Positions 26,925-36,170 are shown, counted from the stretch's first letter. The stretch: 64,000 nucleotides of DNA from Streptomyces sp. NBC_01260 (GCF_036226405.1 NZ_CP108464.1:8494001-8558000), one strand, 5' to 3'. Notes: generated by a model from the sequence alone, not told the origin. Numbers and translations: made by a program.

Positions 26925-28627
26925 ACCGAAAGCCCCCGCGCGTCCTCGCCTCGCTGACCCTCACGGGAACGCTGACCGTGCTCCTGGCAGGCCTCGCCAC
27001 CACGGCGCACGCACACCCCCTGGGCAACTTCACGGTCAATCACCACACCGGACTCACCTTCCGGAAGGACGGCGTCGACGCGCTGATCGTGGTGGACCGT
27101 GCGGAGATCGCCACCGCACAGGAACGCCCGCGTGCCGACCGGGACCACAGCGGCGCGGTCGACGCTGCCGAAGCGCGGTCCTTCGCCGCCGCCGACTGCG
27201 CCGTGCTCACCCGGCAGCTGCGCCTGGACATCGCGGGCACACCGGTGCGCTGGAAGACCGCGAGCAGCACGTTCACCTTCCAGCCGGGCGAAGCCGGTCT
27301 GCGGACCAGCAGGCTCAGCTGCACCCTCAGCGCCCGTGCGGACCTGGACGCCGCGGCGGACATCGACGTGCGCACGGAGTACGACGAACGGCGTGTCGGC
27401 TGGCAGGAGATGACCGCACGCGGACAGGGCGTCACACTCACCCGGTCGACGCTGCCCACCACCTCGCCCACCGGCGAACTACGCCACTATCCCAAGGACC
27501 CGCTGGCCACACCGCTGGACCAGCGGTCGGCCCGGCTGCGCACCGAACCCGGCGAAGGCCGCTCCGCCGCCGCCCCGCGTACGGTCCTGCCGGGCGCGGG
27601 CCCGGTCACCGCGGTGTTGGACAAGGTTTCCGGAGTCTTCGACGGACTTGTGGGGCGACGCGAACTGACCATCCCCGCAGGACTCCTGGCCCTGCTGCTC
27701 TCCCTCGTGCTCGGCGCCTCGCACGCCGCTCTTCCCGGCCACGGAAAGACGATCATGGCCGCGTATCTGGCAGGCCGCCGCGGTACTCCGCGGGACGCCG
27801 TCACCGTCGGAGTCACCGTCACCTTCACCCACACCGCAGGGGTGCTGGCGCTCGGTCTCGCCCTGCCGCTGGCGACCTCGCTGGCCGGTGAGACCGTCCT
27901 GACCTGGCTCGGCCTCATCAGCGGGCTGATGGTCACCGGGATCGGTCTGTGGCTCCTGCGTGCCGCACTGACGAAACGACCGGTTCACGGTCACGGTCAC
28001 GGTCACGGACACGGACACGGTCACGATGACGACCCGGCGTCCGATTCGGAGGGCCATGAGCACCACCACGACCACGATCACGCTTCGGAGACGGCGTTCC
28101 CGGTCGGCCCGCCCGCCCCGGCACGGTTCGTGCCGAGGCGGCGCCGGCCGCAACCGCTGGTGGCCGAGCAGAGCGGTACGGTCCTCGCCCCGGCCAGGGA
28201 GCGTACTCACAGCCACAGCCACAGCCACAGCCACAGCCACAGCCACACCCCCCAGCCGGGGGAGCGGGCCGGCGGCCCAGCCCGGACCAGAAAGTCACGC
28301 ACCGGCCTGATCGGGATGGGGGTCGCGGGAGGCCTCGTTCCCAGCCCCTCCGCCCTGGTCGTCCTGCTCGGCGCGGTCGCCCTCGGGCGAACCGCCTTCG
28401 GTGTGCTGCTCGTTGTCGGCTACGGCCTGGGAATGGCCGCGACGCTCACCCTCGCGGGCCTGCTGCTGGTGCGGCTGCGGGACAGGTTCGAGGCGCGTGC
28501 GGACAAGTACGTTCGTCTGCGCGCTCCGTTCGCCCGGCTCGCGGGGATCGGTCCGGCCGCGTCCGCCGCGCTCGTGCTGGCCGTCGGCGCGCTCCTGACC
28601 CTGAGGGCAGCGGCGGGCCCCTGGTAG
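26921..28627 (+). CDS. NicO/HoxN-type metal transporter with EF-hand ectodomain and His-rich loops
   Basis: 568 residues. A signal peptide (core LTVLLAGLATTAHA) is followed by an extracytoplasmic domain of about 190 residues. This contains a perfect EF-hand loop, DRDHSGAVDAAE (residues 73-84). Then come six or so membrane helices of the NicO/UreH type, including SHAALPGHGKTIMAAYL and a second half GMGVAGGLVPSPSALVVLLG. Two cytoplasmic-type His-rich loops, an HG repeat (about 355-369) and an HS repeat (about 429-443), are typical of nickel/cobalt handling. The transport direction and the metal are not certain. It is the third gene of the DUF4331-TPR set and is co-translated with the TPR gene. 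Confidence 0.85.
   Translation: MNRKPPRVLASLTLTGTLTVLLAGLATTAHAHPLGNFTVNHHTGLTFRKDGVDALIVVDRAEIATAQERPRADRDHSGAVDAAEARSFAAADCAVLTRQLRLDIAGTPVRWKTASSTFTFQPGEAGLRTSRLSCTLSARADLDAAADIDVRTEYDERRVGWQEMTARGQGVTLTRSTLPTTSPTGELRHYPKDPLATPLDQRSARLRTEPGEGRSAAAPRTVLPGAGPVTAVLDKVSGVFDGLVGRRELTIPAGLLALLLSLVLGASHAALPGHGKTIMAAYLAGRRGTPRDAVTVGVTVTFTHTAGVLALGLALPLATSLAGETVLTWLGLISGLMVTGIGLWLLRAALTKRPVHGHGHGHGHGHGHDDDPASDSEGHEHHHDHDHASETAFPVGPPAPARFVPRRRRPQPLVAEQSGTVLAPARERTHSHSHSHSHSHSHTPQPGERAGGPARTRKSRTGLIGMGVAGGLVPSPSALVVLLGAVALGRTAFGVLLVVGYGLGMAATLTLAGLLLVRLRDRFEARADKYVRLRAPFARLAGIGPAASAALVLAVGALLTLRAAAGPW
27984..28026 (+). repeat. hexamer repeat encoding His-Gly
   Basis: Tandem GGTCAC/GGACAC hexamers inside the transporter gene encode an alternating His-Gly metal-binding loop. 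Slippage at such repeats can change loop length between strains. Confidence 0.85.
28207..28247 (+). repeat. hexamer repeat encoding His-Ser
   Basis: Six or seven tandem CACAGC hexamers encode a His-Ser loop in the same transporter gene. The unit differs from the His-Gly repeat, so the two arose separately. Confidence 0.85.
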
Positions 28628-28694
28628 GCCGGCCGAGCGTGATCCGGTGGTTCCGCCGGGCTCAGGTCGAGGCGTACGGGATCGGCTCGCCGCG

Positions 28695-30497
28695 TCACGG
28701 GCGGGCCGGATGCAGTCCCGCGTACACCCCGCCCCTGTCCAGCAGTTCGCTGTGGGTCCCCACCTCCGCGATCCGGCCGCCCTCCATCGCCACGATGCGG
28801 TCCGCGCCCTGGATCGTGGAGAGGCGGTGGGCGACGACGAAGACGGTCCGGCCGTGCACCAGACGGGAGAGGGCCTCCTGGACGAGGGCCTCCGAGCGGT
28901 TGTCGAGTGCGGAGGTCGCCTCGTCGAGTACCAGCACCCGGGGGTCGCGGATCAGTGCCCTGGCGATCGCGAGCCGCTGCCGCTGCCCGCCCGAGAGCCG
29001 TGCGCCGCGCTGGCCGACGACCGTGTCCAGGCCGAGCGGCAGATCCCGCACGAAGTCCAGCGCGTTGGCGTCCTCCAGGGCGCGCATCAGCGTGGCCTCG
29101 TCCGTGTCGCCCATTCCGTACGTCACGTTGTCGCGGACGCTGCCCTCGAACAGGATCGACTCCTGCGGCACCACCGACAGGAAGCGCCGGTAGCTGCGCA
29201 GGTCGAGCCCGGCCATATCGGTGCCGTCGAGCATGATGCGGCCGGAGGTGGGCCTGATGAAGCCGATGAGCAGGTTGAGGACGGTCGACTTGCCCGCGCC
29301 CGAGGCGCCGACCAGCGCGATGGTCTCTCCCGGCCGCGCGGAGAGGGTGAATCCGTCGACCGCCGGCTCCGCGTCGTCGTAGGCGAATCCGACGTCCTCG
29401 AAGTCGATGCGGCCGGTGACCCGCTCCACCTGCGCCTTGCCGGCATTGCGTTCAAGGTCGGGGGCCTGGAGTACCTCACCCGCCGAACGCACCGACTCCA
29501 GGCCCTTGGTGAGTACGGGGGCCAGGCCGAGCAGCGTGGTCACGGAGCCGGTCAGCACCGTGAAGAAGGAGCTGAGCATCACCACATCGCCAGGGGTGAT
29601 CGGCATCCAGCCGTGATAGGCGACCAGGGCCGAACCCGTCAGACACAGCACGCCGAGCGTGTTGAGGATGACCCAGGCCAGTGACCCGAACCGGCCGTTG
29701 ACCGTGTCCAGACGCAGTCCGGCCGCGAACACCTGGCGCAGTGAACCATCGACCCGTCCCAGCGCGGTCCGCTCCAGGCCGTGGGCGCGGGTGATGGGGA
29801 TGAGCGTGGTCATCTCGCCGACCCGGGAGGAGAGTTGTTCGACCTCGCGGCGGAAGGACTCGTTGTGGCTGCGCAGCCGCGCGCGCAGCTTCATCACCAG
29901 GAATCCGGCCGCGGGCACCACGACGAGGAAGACGGGCAGGAACGCGGGCACGCGCACGCCGATGACGACGAGGCCGCCGACCAGGGTCACGACGGCGCCG
30001 AGGCCCATGTCCGCGCTCTGCTGCATCATCTGTTCCACGGACTCCACGTCGCGGACCACCTTGGCCTGCAGGACGCTCGAACTGACCCGGGCGTGGTAGC
30101 CGATGGACAGCTGCTGCATCCGGCGGCACAGCGCGGAGCGCAGGGTCGTGCCCATCCGGCGGATGCTGCCGCCGAGGAGCCGTACGTACCACTGGTGGAG
30201 CGGATAGTTGATGACGAGGATGAACAGCAGGACGCCGGTGGACTGCCACAGCCCGGACTCTGGCCCGTGCTGGACGACCACGTCGAGGACGGTGGCGGTG
30301 ATCAGCGGGAGCAGCCAGACGGGGCTGTGCTTCACGACGAAGATGAGGGCCGCGAGCGCCAGCCGGCTGCGGTCGGGGCGGAACAGATGGCCGAGGGTGC
30401 GTACCGGGTTCTCACCGCGGTAGCGGTGGTCCAGGTGATCGAAGGGTGCCAAGGATTCGGCAGAGACGGGGGAAAGCGCTTTCTGCATGGAGTCCAT
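28695..30497 (-). CDS. ABC exporter, fused membrane and ATPase domains
   Basis: 600 residues (ATG at 30497; a second ATG at 30488 is also possible). The membrane domain spans about 50-330 with the hydrophobic helices of type I exporters. The ATPase has Walker A GASGAGKST near residue 395, signature LSGGQRQRLAIARAL near 500 and Walker B VLVLDEATSALD. It works as a homo- or heterodimer exporting a lipid, peptide or drug; the substrate is unknown. It is separate from the exporter at 2300-4201, with a different promoter context. Two hairpins isolate it from the upstream symporter gene. Confidence 0.87.
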   Translation of the reverse strand: MDSMQKALSPVSAESLAPFDHLDHRYRGENPVRTLGHLFRPDRSRLALAALIFVVKHSPVWLLPLITATVLDVVVQHGPESGLWQSTGVLLFILVINYPLHQWYVRLLGGSIRRMGTTLRSALCRRMQQLSIGYHARVSSSVLQAKVVRDVESVEQMMQQSADMGLGAVVTLVGGLVVIGVRVPAFLPVFLVVVPAAGFLVMKLRARLRSHNESFRREVEQLSSRVGEMTTLIPITRAHGLERTALGRVDGSLRQVFAAGLRLDTVNGRFGSLAWVILNTLGVLCLTGSALVAYHGWMPITPGDVVMLSSFFTVLTGSVTTLLGLAPVLTKGLESVRSAGEVLQAPDLERNAGKAQVERVTGRIDFEDVGFAYDDAEPAVDGFTLSARPGETIALVGASGAGKSTVLNLLIGFIRPTSGRIMLDGTDMAGLDLRSYRRFLSVVPQESILFEGSVRDNVTYGMGDTDEATLMRALEDANALDFVRDLPLGLDTVVGQRGARLSGGQRQRLAIARALIRDPRVLVLDEATSALDNRSEALVQEALSRLVHGRTVFVVAHRLSTIQGADRIVAMEGGRIAEVGTHSELLDRGGVYAGLHPARP

Positions 30498-30525
30498 CCC
30501 ACCGTGCTTCCGCCGTGCGCGGCAA

Positions 30526-30551
30526 CCCCCGTCCCGCGGACGGGACGGGGG
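30526..30551 (-). terminator. 11-bp hairpin downstream of the symporter gene
   Basis: CCCCCGTCCCG (30526-30536) pairs perfectly with CGGGACGGGGG (30541-30551), loop CGGA. This is the second of two hairpins in tandem after the BenE-type gene, and it lies just upstream of the ABC exporter start. Confidence 0.75.
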
Positions 30552-30563
30552 AGTGCCGGCGGA

Positions 30564-30588
30564 CCTGTCGGGAGGCGGGCCCGACAGG
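30564..30588 (-). terminator. 9-bp hairpin directly after the symporter stop
   Basis: CCTGTCGGG (30564-30572) pairs with CCCGACAGG (30580-30588), loop of seven bases. It begins 3 bases after the stop codon of the BenE-type gene. Confidence 0.7.
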
Positions 30589-30590
30589 CC

Positions 30591-31820
30591 TCACGGGACG
30601 CGGAGTTCGCGCGGGGACGGTTCGGGTGAGGGGGTTTTGCGGCCGGTCCGTCCCAATGAGGCGATCGCGCTGGTGATCAGGCCGGCGAGGAGCCCCCAGA
30701 ACGCGGATCCGATCCCCAGGAGCGTCACACCGGAGGCCGTGGCGAGGAAGGTCACGACAGCCGCCTCCCGCGACGACTTGTCGGCCAGGGCCGTGGACAG
30801 GGATGACTCGATGGTGGCGAGCAGACCGATTCCGGCGATCGCCAGGACCAGCGCGTGCGGCATCGCGGTCAGGAGCGTGGCGACTGTCGCGCCGAGCAGG
30901 CCGACACAGAGGTAGAAGACGCCGGCCCAGACTGCCGCCAGGTAGCGCCGGTCGCGGTCGGGGTGTGCCTCCTCGCCCGTGCAGATGGCGGCCGTGATGG
31001 CGGCGAGGTTGAGGCCGAACGCACCGAACGGTGCCAGTACGGCGTTGGCCGCCCCGGTCCATGTCATCAGCGGGGACACCGGTACGTCGTAGCCGGCGCC
31101 GCGGATCGCCGCGACACCTGGCAGATTCTGCGATGCCATCGTGACCACGAACAGCGGGGCGCCGACGCTGACAAGGACCTTCCAGTCGAACTCCGGGGTG
31201 ACGAACACCGGTGTGGCCAGGGCGAACCGGACCTTGCCCAACTGCCATCCGCCGGTGAACGCCGTGGCCACCACCCCCGCGCCGAGGGCCAGCAGCACGG
31301 CGTACCGGGGGAGCAGGCGCCTGCCGAGCAGGTAGAGCACGAACATCGGGAAGGCGACCGCGAAGCTGCCGTGCATCGTGCTGAACAGACCCGTGCCGAA
31401 CCGCAGCAGGACCCCCGCCAGCAGCGCTGCCGCCAGCGGTACCGGGATCCGGCCCATGACGCGGCCGAACCACCCGGTCACCCCGCTGAGGAAGATGAGC
31501 AGCGCGGAGAAGACGAACGCACCGACCGCCTGGGCCATGGACACGCCGCTCAGTCCGGTCGTCAGGAGCGCCGCTCCGGGCGTCGACCACGCGGTGACGA
31601 CAGGTGCCCGGTAGCGCAGCGACAGCCCGATGCAGGTGCAGGCCAGGCCGACGCCGAGGGCGAGCATCCAGGAGGAGATCTCGCGCGGGTCGGCGCCCGC
31701 CGCCTTCGCCGCCGTGAACACCAGGGCTGCCGAGCTGGTGACCCCGACCATGACGGCGATCAGTCCGGCGGCCACGGCCGAGGGAGGCGCGGCCGAGCGT
31801 ATGCGGGCGATCACGAACAT
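30591..31820 (-). CDS. BenE-type benzoate/H+ symporter family protein
   Basis: 409 residues, ATG at 31820 with GGGGAAG upstream. About 11-12 membrane segments. AVMVGVTSSAALVF near the start, STPGAALL, GVAAIRGAGYDVPVSPLMTWTGAANAVLAPFGAFGLNLAAI and ATIESSLSTAL are family hallmarks of BenE, which imports benzoate-like aromatic acids with protons. No catabolic genes are nearby, so the substrate could be another organic acid. It is transcribed divergently from an XRE-cupin regulator, with a long dyad between them. Confidence 0.85.
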   Translation of the reverse strand: MFVIARIRSAAPPSAVAAGLIAVMVGVTSSAALVFTAAKAAGADPREISSWMLALGVGLACTCIGLSLRYRAPVVTAWSTPGAALLTTGLSGVSMAQAVGAFVFSALLIFLSGVTGWFGRVMGRIPVPLAAALLAGVLLRFGTGLFSTMHGSFAVAFPMFVLYLLGRRLLPRYAVLLALGAGVVATAFTGGWQLGKVRFALATPVFVTPEFDWKVLVSVGAPLFVVTMASQNLPGVAAIRGAGYDVPVSPLMTWTGAANAVLAPFGAFGLNLAAITAAICTGEEAHPDRDRRYLAAVWAGVFYLCVGLLGATVATLLTAMPHALVLAIAGIGLLATIESSLSTALADKSSREAAVVTFLATASGVTLLGIGSAFWGLLAGLITSAIASLGRTGRKTPSPEPSPRELRVP

Positions 31821-31889
31821 GAGTGAGCCACTTCCCCTGTGCGGTGCGGGACGCCGTTGACCAGCAGAGGAGCCGGCGCACCACGAGCA

Positions 31890-31923
31890 TGTTCCGTATA
31901 CTGAACGTTCTGTTTATGGAACA
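31890..31923. promoter_or_regulatory. 34-bp imperfect palindrome in the divergent promoter
   Basis: The dyad runs 31890-31923, centred on GAACGTTC, with outer arms TGTTCC and GGAACA; 14 of 17 base pairs are symmetric. It contains TATACT on the plus strand, a plausible -10 that the operator would cover. Position and symmetry point to a binding site for the adjacent XRE-cupin protein, controlling its own gene and the symporter. Confidence 0.7.
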
Positions 31924-31977
31924 CTAGAGAGGCGGGCTGACACCCGTCAACCCGGAATGCGGAGTGGGTGGACGCCG

Positions 31978-32592
31978 GTGGGACTGAACGAGGACCTGGG
32001 GCGCAGACTGCGGGCGCTGCGGCACGAACAGGATCTGTCCCTCTCGGAGTTGTCCCGGCGCTCCGGGGTGGGCAAGGGCACGCTCTCCGAGCTGGAGAGC
32101 GGCCTGCGCAACCCGACCCTGGAGACCCTGTACGCACTCGCCACCGCGCTCGGCCACCCGCTCAGCGCCGTGATCAGCGACCCGGCGCCGGAAGGCGGCT
32201 CCGGCTCCGGTGCCGGCCTTCCCGGGGTTTCGGGCAGCGCCGTCAGCGCGACTCTGCTGGAGCGGCACGAGGACGCGGCAGCGGTCACCGACGTGTTCCG
32301 CGTGACCATCCGCGCGGGCGCCACCCAGGAGTCCGCGGCGCACGTCCCGGGCACGGGGGAGAGCCTGATGGTGCTGACGGGCACCGCGGTCGTCGGCCCG
32401 CCGCACGCCCCCCTGACGGTCGGCCCCGGGGCCTCCGCGCAGTGGCGGGCCGACGTGCCCCACATCTACAGCGCATCGGACGCCGACGTGCACGGCATCC
32501 TCTTCGTGCGCTACCCGACGGCCGCCCGGCGGGGAAGAGGGACCGGGCAGCGAAGGGTGCGCCCGGAGCCCGGCCCTGCCGGACAGGCCTGA
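31978..32592 (+). CDS. XRE-type regulator with cupin sensor domain
   Basis: 204 residues from the GTG at 31978; the frame also opens at ATG 31957, but relatives usually begin GLNEDLGRRL. Residues 1-60 are a helix-turn-helix domain (LSLSELSRRSGVGKGTLSELE). The C-terminal 100-180 region is a small cupin barrel (VFRVTIRAGATQESAAHVPG, GTAVVGPPHAPLTVGPG) expected to bind a small ligand. Such proteins repress or activate neighbouring transport or catabolic genes. It lies divergent from the BenE-type symporter, which is its obvious target. Confidence 0.87.
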   Translation: MGLNEDLGRRLRALRHEQDLSLSELSRRSGVGKGTLSELESGLRNPTLETLYALATALGHPLSAVISDPAPEGGSGSGAGLPGVSGSAVSATLLERHEDAAAVTDVFRVTIRAGATQESAAHVPGTGESLMVLTGTAVVGPPHAPLTVGPGASAQWRADVPHIYSASDADVHGILFVRYPTAARRGRGTGQRRVRPEPGPAGQA

Positions 32593-32634
32593 CCTGTGGG
32601 AGCCCCCGTGCCTCCGCACGGGGGCTCCCACAGG
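32593..32634. terminator. 19-bp perfect hairpin between convergent genes
   Basis: Arms 32593-32611 and 32616-32634 pair perfectly over 19 bp with loop CTCC. It begins directly after the regulator stop and ends 5 bases before the ABC-F stop. Confidence 0.88.
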
Positions 32635-32639
32635 TGCGG

Positions 32640-34325
32640 TCACAGCAGCCCGGATTCCCCACCGGGTACGACACCGTCGGACCCGCCCCGCGAACCCGAT
32701 CCGTCCCCCTGCTCCGGGTGCAGCCGGATGCCACGGCCCTGCCACCGCTTGCGCAGCCAGCGGTCATGGCTGGCCAGGACGACGGCACCGGGCCCCGTTC
32801 CCAGGGCCTCCTCCAACTCGTCGCAGAGCCGCGGGGACAGATGGTTCGTGGGTTCGTCGAGCAGCAGGAGTTGTGGCGGCCGGGCCGTCAGCAGGGCCAG
32901 GGCGAGCCTGCGGCGCTGGCCGGCCGACAACTGCCCCACCGGCTTGTCCAGGTCTCCCTCGTGCAGCAGGCCGAGCGAGGCCAGCGGCACCTCCTCGGCC
33001 CGGTCGATGCCCAGGGCGCGCTCGTACGTCTCATGGACGGCACGGTCCGGCCGCGCGAACCGGGTGTCCTGCGCGAGCACCCCGACCGTCAGCCCGGGAC
33101 GCCGGCCCACCTCGCCCTCGGGGGTGAGCTGTCCGGCGAGCACGGCGAGCAGCGTCGACTTTCCCGCGCCGTTGCCGCCCGTGACCAGGAGCCGCTCGGT
33201 CGCCGCGATGTCGAGGCGGCCGATGGCCAGGCGGCCCGGAACGCGCACCCCGCGGAGGGACACCAGGGTGCCGTCGGCCGAGGCCCCGGCGAGACCCGTG
33301 TGCCGGAACCGCAGCGGCCGCGGAGGCTCGCCGGTCCGACGGCGCTCCAACTCCTCCAGCCGGCGGGAGGCGTTGCGGACCCGGCGCGCGATCTGGCTCT
33401 GCACCCGGCCCGCCCGGAGGCCGTACCCCATCTTCTCGCTGTCGCGCGGACCGCGGTCCGGTGCGACCTGCCGCGCCGTCACATCGGCCGAGCGGCGCAG
33501 CGCCTCGATCTCCTCCTGCTCCTCGGTGTGACGCCGCTCCCAGCGTGCCCGCTCCGCCCGCTTCACGGCCAGATAGGCGCTGTAGCCGCCGCCGTACCGC
33601 ACGGGACCGTCGACGGCCGGATCGAGGTCGATCAGATCCGTGCAGACGGCGTCCAGGAAGGCCCGGTCGTGGCTGGCGATGACGACGGGCCCCGGCATCC
33701 CGCGCAGTTGCTCCTCCACGAAGGCGGCGGCCTCGTCGTCGAGGTGGTTGGTCGGCTCGTCCAGCAGGAGGGCCGAAGGACGCCGCACCAGCAGCGCGGC
33801 CAGCGACAGCCGGGCGCGCTGCCCGCCGGAGAGTGAGCCGAGCGTCCGTTCGTACGGCAGCGCCGCGAGTCCGAGACCGGTGAGCAGGACGGCGGCGCGC
33901 CGGTCGGCGTCCCACGTCTCCCGCTCCTCGGCCAGTTCGAGCCGTCGGCCGTACGTTTCCAGCAGTTCGGCGTAACCGGCGGAGTCCTGCGGGGCGCGGG
34001 CCAGCTCCTCGGTGAGCCGGTCGATTTCCGCGAGGTCCTCCCGGGCCTCGCGGAGGGCGTCGTCCAGCACGTCGGCGATCGTCGACGTGGCGTCGAACGC
34101 CATCTCCTGGTGCAGGAAGCCCACATCGGCGGGCCTGGTGACGCTGCCGGTGTCGGGCTCGTCCGTACCGGCGAGCAGGCGCAGCAGAGTCGACTTGCCG
34201 ACGCCGTTCTCCCCGATCAGGCCGATGCGGTGGCCGGGCGCGACGGTGAGGCTCACCCCGTCAAGTACGCGCCTGGAGCCGAGGGTGCGGACGATGTCAT
34301 GTGCGAGCAGTGCGGGTGCGGGCAT
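32640..34325 (-). CDS. ABC-F ATPase (second of two)
   Basis: 561 residues from the ATG at 34325; the open frame extends to 34397 but the added part is not domain-like. Two ATPase domains without membrane segments: Walker A GENGVGKST and GGNGAGKST, signatures LSGGQRARLSL and LSAGQRRRLAL, Walker [12 protein letters not shown] and [12 protein letters not shown]. The linker between them carries charged helices (KRAERARWERRHTEEQEE). ABC-F proteins bind the ribosome E site; some protect against antibiotics. It lies 81 bases after the stop of another ABC-F gene, probably in one transcript. Confidence 0.88.
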   Translation of the reverse strand: MPAPALLAHDIVRTLGSRRVLDGVSLTVAPGHRIGLIGENGVGKSTLLRLLAGTDEPDTGSVTRPADVGFLHQEMAFDATSTIADVLDDALREAREDLAEIDRLTEELARAPQDSAGYAELLETYGRRLELAEERETWDADRRAAVLLTGLGLAALPYERTLGSLSGGQRARLSLAALLVRRPSALLLDEPTNHLDDEAAAFVEEQLRGMPGPVVIASHDRAFLDAVCTDLIDLDPAVDGPVRYGGGYSAYLAVKRAERARWERRHTEEQEEIEALRRSADVTARQVAPDRGPRDSEKMGYGLRAGRVQSQIARRVRNASRRLEELERRRTGEPPRPLRFRHTGLAGASADGTLVSLRGVRVPGRLAIGRLDIAATERLLVTGGNGAGKSTLLAVLAGQLTPEGEVGRRPGLTVGVLAQDTRFARPDRAVHETYERALGIDRAEEVPLASLGLLHEGDLDKPVGQLSAGQRRRLALALLTARPPQLLLLDEPTNHLSPRLCDELEEALGTGPGAVVLASHDRWLRKRWQGRGIRLHPEQGDGSGSRGGSDGVVPGGESGLL

Positions 34326-34406
34326 GGTGGTCCCATCCAACGTGATCGGTTCTCGGCCCGCCGGGCGCTCGGCCTCGGGCGCGGGCCAGGACAGCACGTC
34401 AGCGGC

Positions 34407-36041
34407 TCACACCTGCGGAGCTCCGGTCTCCAGCAGCTCGCCGCCGGCCAGCTTCAGCCACCGGTCCACCCCGATCCTGGCGAGGAAGCGCTTGTCGTGG
34501 CTGACGACCACGAACGCCCCCTGATAGGAGCTCAGTGCGCCCTCCAGCTGGTCGGCGCTCGTCAGGTCGAGGTTGTTGGTCGGCTCGTCCAGGAGCAGCA
34601 GTTGCGGGGCCGGTTCGGCGCACAGGACGCAGGCCAGGGTGGCCCGCAGGCGTTCGCCACCGGACAGCACCCGGACGGGGAGATGGGCGCCGTCGCCCCG
34701 GAAAAGGAAGCGCGCGAGCAGGTTCATCCGCTCCGCCTCGGCCCGGTGCGGGGCGGACACGGCGAAGTTCTCCGCCACCGTGCGGTCGAGGTCGAGCAGG
34801 TCGAGCCGCTGGGACAGATAGGCGATCCGCCCGCCGGACCGCCTGATCTCGCCGCCGACCAACGGGAGTTCGCCGTTGATCAGGCGCAGCAGGGTGGTCT
34901 TTCCCGCGCCGTTGGGGCCGGTGAGCGCGATGCGTTCGGGGCCGCGGATCGTCAGGTCGATTCCCTCGCCGGAGAACTGGTCCCGTCCGCCCAGGCGCAC
35001 CCGCATCCGCTCGGCGAGCAGAACGGTGCGTCCGGCGGGCACGACGGTGTCCGGCAGTTCGAGTGTGAGGCGCTGCTCGTCGCGTACCGCGCGACCGGCC
35101 TCGTCCAGCCGGGCCCTGGCCTCGCCGACCCGGGCGGAATGGGTCTGGCCGGCCCGGCCCGCGGACTCCTGGGCGCCCCGCTTCATGTTCCCGGCGAAGA
35201 TGCGCGGAAGACCCGCGTTCTTGAGGTTGCGGGCCGCGTTGCTCGCCCGGCGCTCGGCCCGTTCGCGGGCCTGCTGCATTTCCCGCTTCTCCCGCTTCAG
35301 CTCCTGTTCGGCGTTGCGCACGTTTTTCTCGGCGACCTCCTGCCCGGCCCGCACGGCTTCCTCGTAGGCGCTGAAGTCGCCTCCGTAGAGGCGTAGTTCG
35401 CCGTCGTCGAGTTCGGCGATGCGGTCCATGCGGTCGAGCAGCGCACGGTCGTGGCTGACGAGCAGCAGCGTGCCGTTCCATGCGTCGAGCGCGTCGTGGA
35501 GTGTGCGACGGGCATCGAGGTCCAGGTTGTTCGTCGGCTCGTCGAGCAGTAGCACGTCGGGCCGTTTCAGCAGCTGGGCCGCCAGGCCGAGGGAGACGAC
35601 CTGGCCGCCGCTGAGTGTGCCGGTGCTCCGGTCGAGGGTGATGCCGGTCAGACCGAGCCGGTCCAGCTGTACGCGGGTGCGCTCCTCGATGTCCCAGTCG
35701 TCTCCGATGACCGCGAAGTGGTCCTCGGTGACATCACCGGATTCGACGGCGTCGAGGGCGCGGATCACCGCGTCGACCCCCAGGACCTCGGCCACCGTCA
35801 GCTCTCCGGTCAGGGGGAGGCTCTGCGGGAGGTGGCCGAGTGTGCCGCCCACGGAGACGGAGCCCGCGGTGGGGCGGAGTTCGCCGGCGATCAGCCTGAG
35901 CAGGGTGCTCTTGCCGGTCCCGTTGGGAGCGACGAGGCCCGTACGGCCGCTCCCCACGGTGAAGGACAGGTCGTGGAGAACAGGGGTGTCGTCGGGCCAG
36001 GAGAAAGAGAGGCCGGAGCAGATGATGGAAGCGTCGGACAT
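34407..36041 (-). CDS. ABC-F ATPase (first of two)
   Basis: 544 residues from the ATG at 36041; an in-frame extension to GTG 36122 exists but would read through the leader structures. Two ATPase domains: Walker [10 protein letters not shown] and GPNGAGKTT, signatures [11 protein letters not shown] and [11 protein letters not shown], Walker [12 protein letters not shown] twice. The long inter-domain linker is rich in Lys/Arg/Glu ([18 protein letters not shown]). A strong-SD nine-codon frame and two stem-loops precede it, like the leaders that control ribosome-protecting ABC-F genes. The function expected is translation-factor or antibiotic resistance activity on the ribosome; the drug class cannot be read. 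Confidence 0.88.
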   Translation of the reverse strand: MSDASIICSGLSFSWPDDTPVLHDLSFTVGSGRTGLVAPNGTGKSTLLRLIAGELRPTAGSVSVGGTLGHLPQSLPLTGELTVAEVLGVDAVIRALDAVESGDVTEDHFAVIGDDWDIEERTRVQLDRLGLTGITLDRSTGTLSGGQVVSLGLAAQLLKRPDVLLLDEPTNNLDLDARRTLHDALDAWNGTLLLVSHDRALLDRMDRIAELDDGELRLYGGDFSAYEEAVRAGQEVAEKNVRNAEQELKREKREMQQARERAERRASNAARNLKNAGLPRIFAGNMKRGAQESAGRAGQTHSARVGEARARLDEAGRAVRDEQRLTLELPDTVVPAGRTVLLAERMRVRLGGRDQFSGEGIDLTIRGPERIALTGPNGAGKTTLLRLINGELPLVGGEIRRSGGRIAYLSQRLDLLDLDRTVAENFAVSAPHRAEAERMNLLARFLFRGDGAHLPVRVLSGGERLRATLACVLCAEPAPQLLLLDEPTNNLDLTSADQLEGALSSYQGAFVVVSHDKRFLARIGVDRWLKLAGGELLETGAPQV

Positions 36042-36064
36042 GCGGGAGACCTCGCGTGTGACCC

Positions 36065-36087
36065 GGGGCGGCACACAGTGCGGCCCC
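36065..36087 (-). promoter_or_regulatory. stem-loop 2 in the ABC-F leader
   Basis: GGGGCGGCAC (36065-36074) against GTGCGGCCCC (36078-36087) forms a 10-bp stem with one mismatch and a three-base loop. It ends 24 bases before the ABC-F start, where it could act as a terminator or hide the start. Confidence 0.55.
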
Positions 36088-36116
36088 GCAGGAATGGACA
36101 AAGGGAACAACGACAT

Positions 36117-36155
36117 GGCCACTGCGGCGGCGCTCCTGGGCGCCTGCCGGTGGCC
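36117..36155 (-). promoter_or_regulatory. stem-loop 1 in the ABC-F leader
   Basis: Outer arms GGCCAC/GTGGCC (36117-36122 and 36150-36155) enclose inner arms GGCGC/GCGCC (36129-36133 and 36140-36144). It lies between the short leader frame and stem-loop 2. Confidence 0.5.
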
Positions 36156-36170
36156 GGTCAGCTCCGGGTA

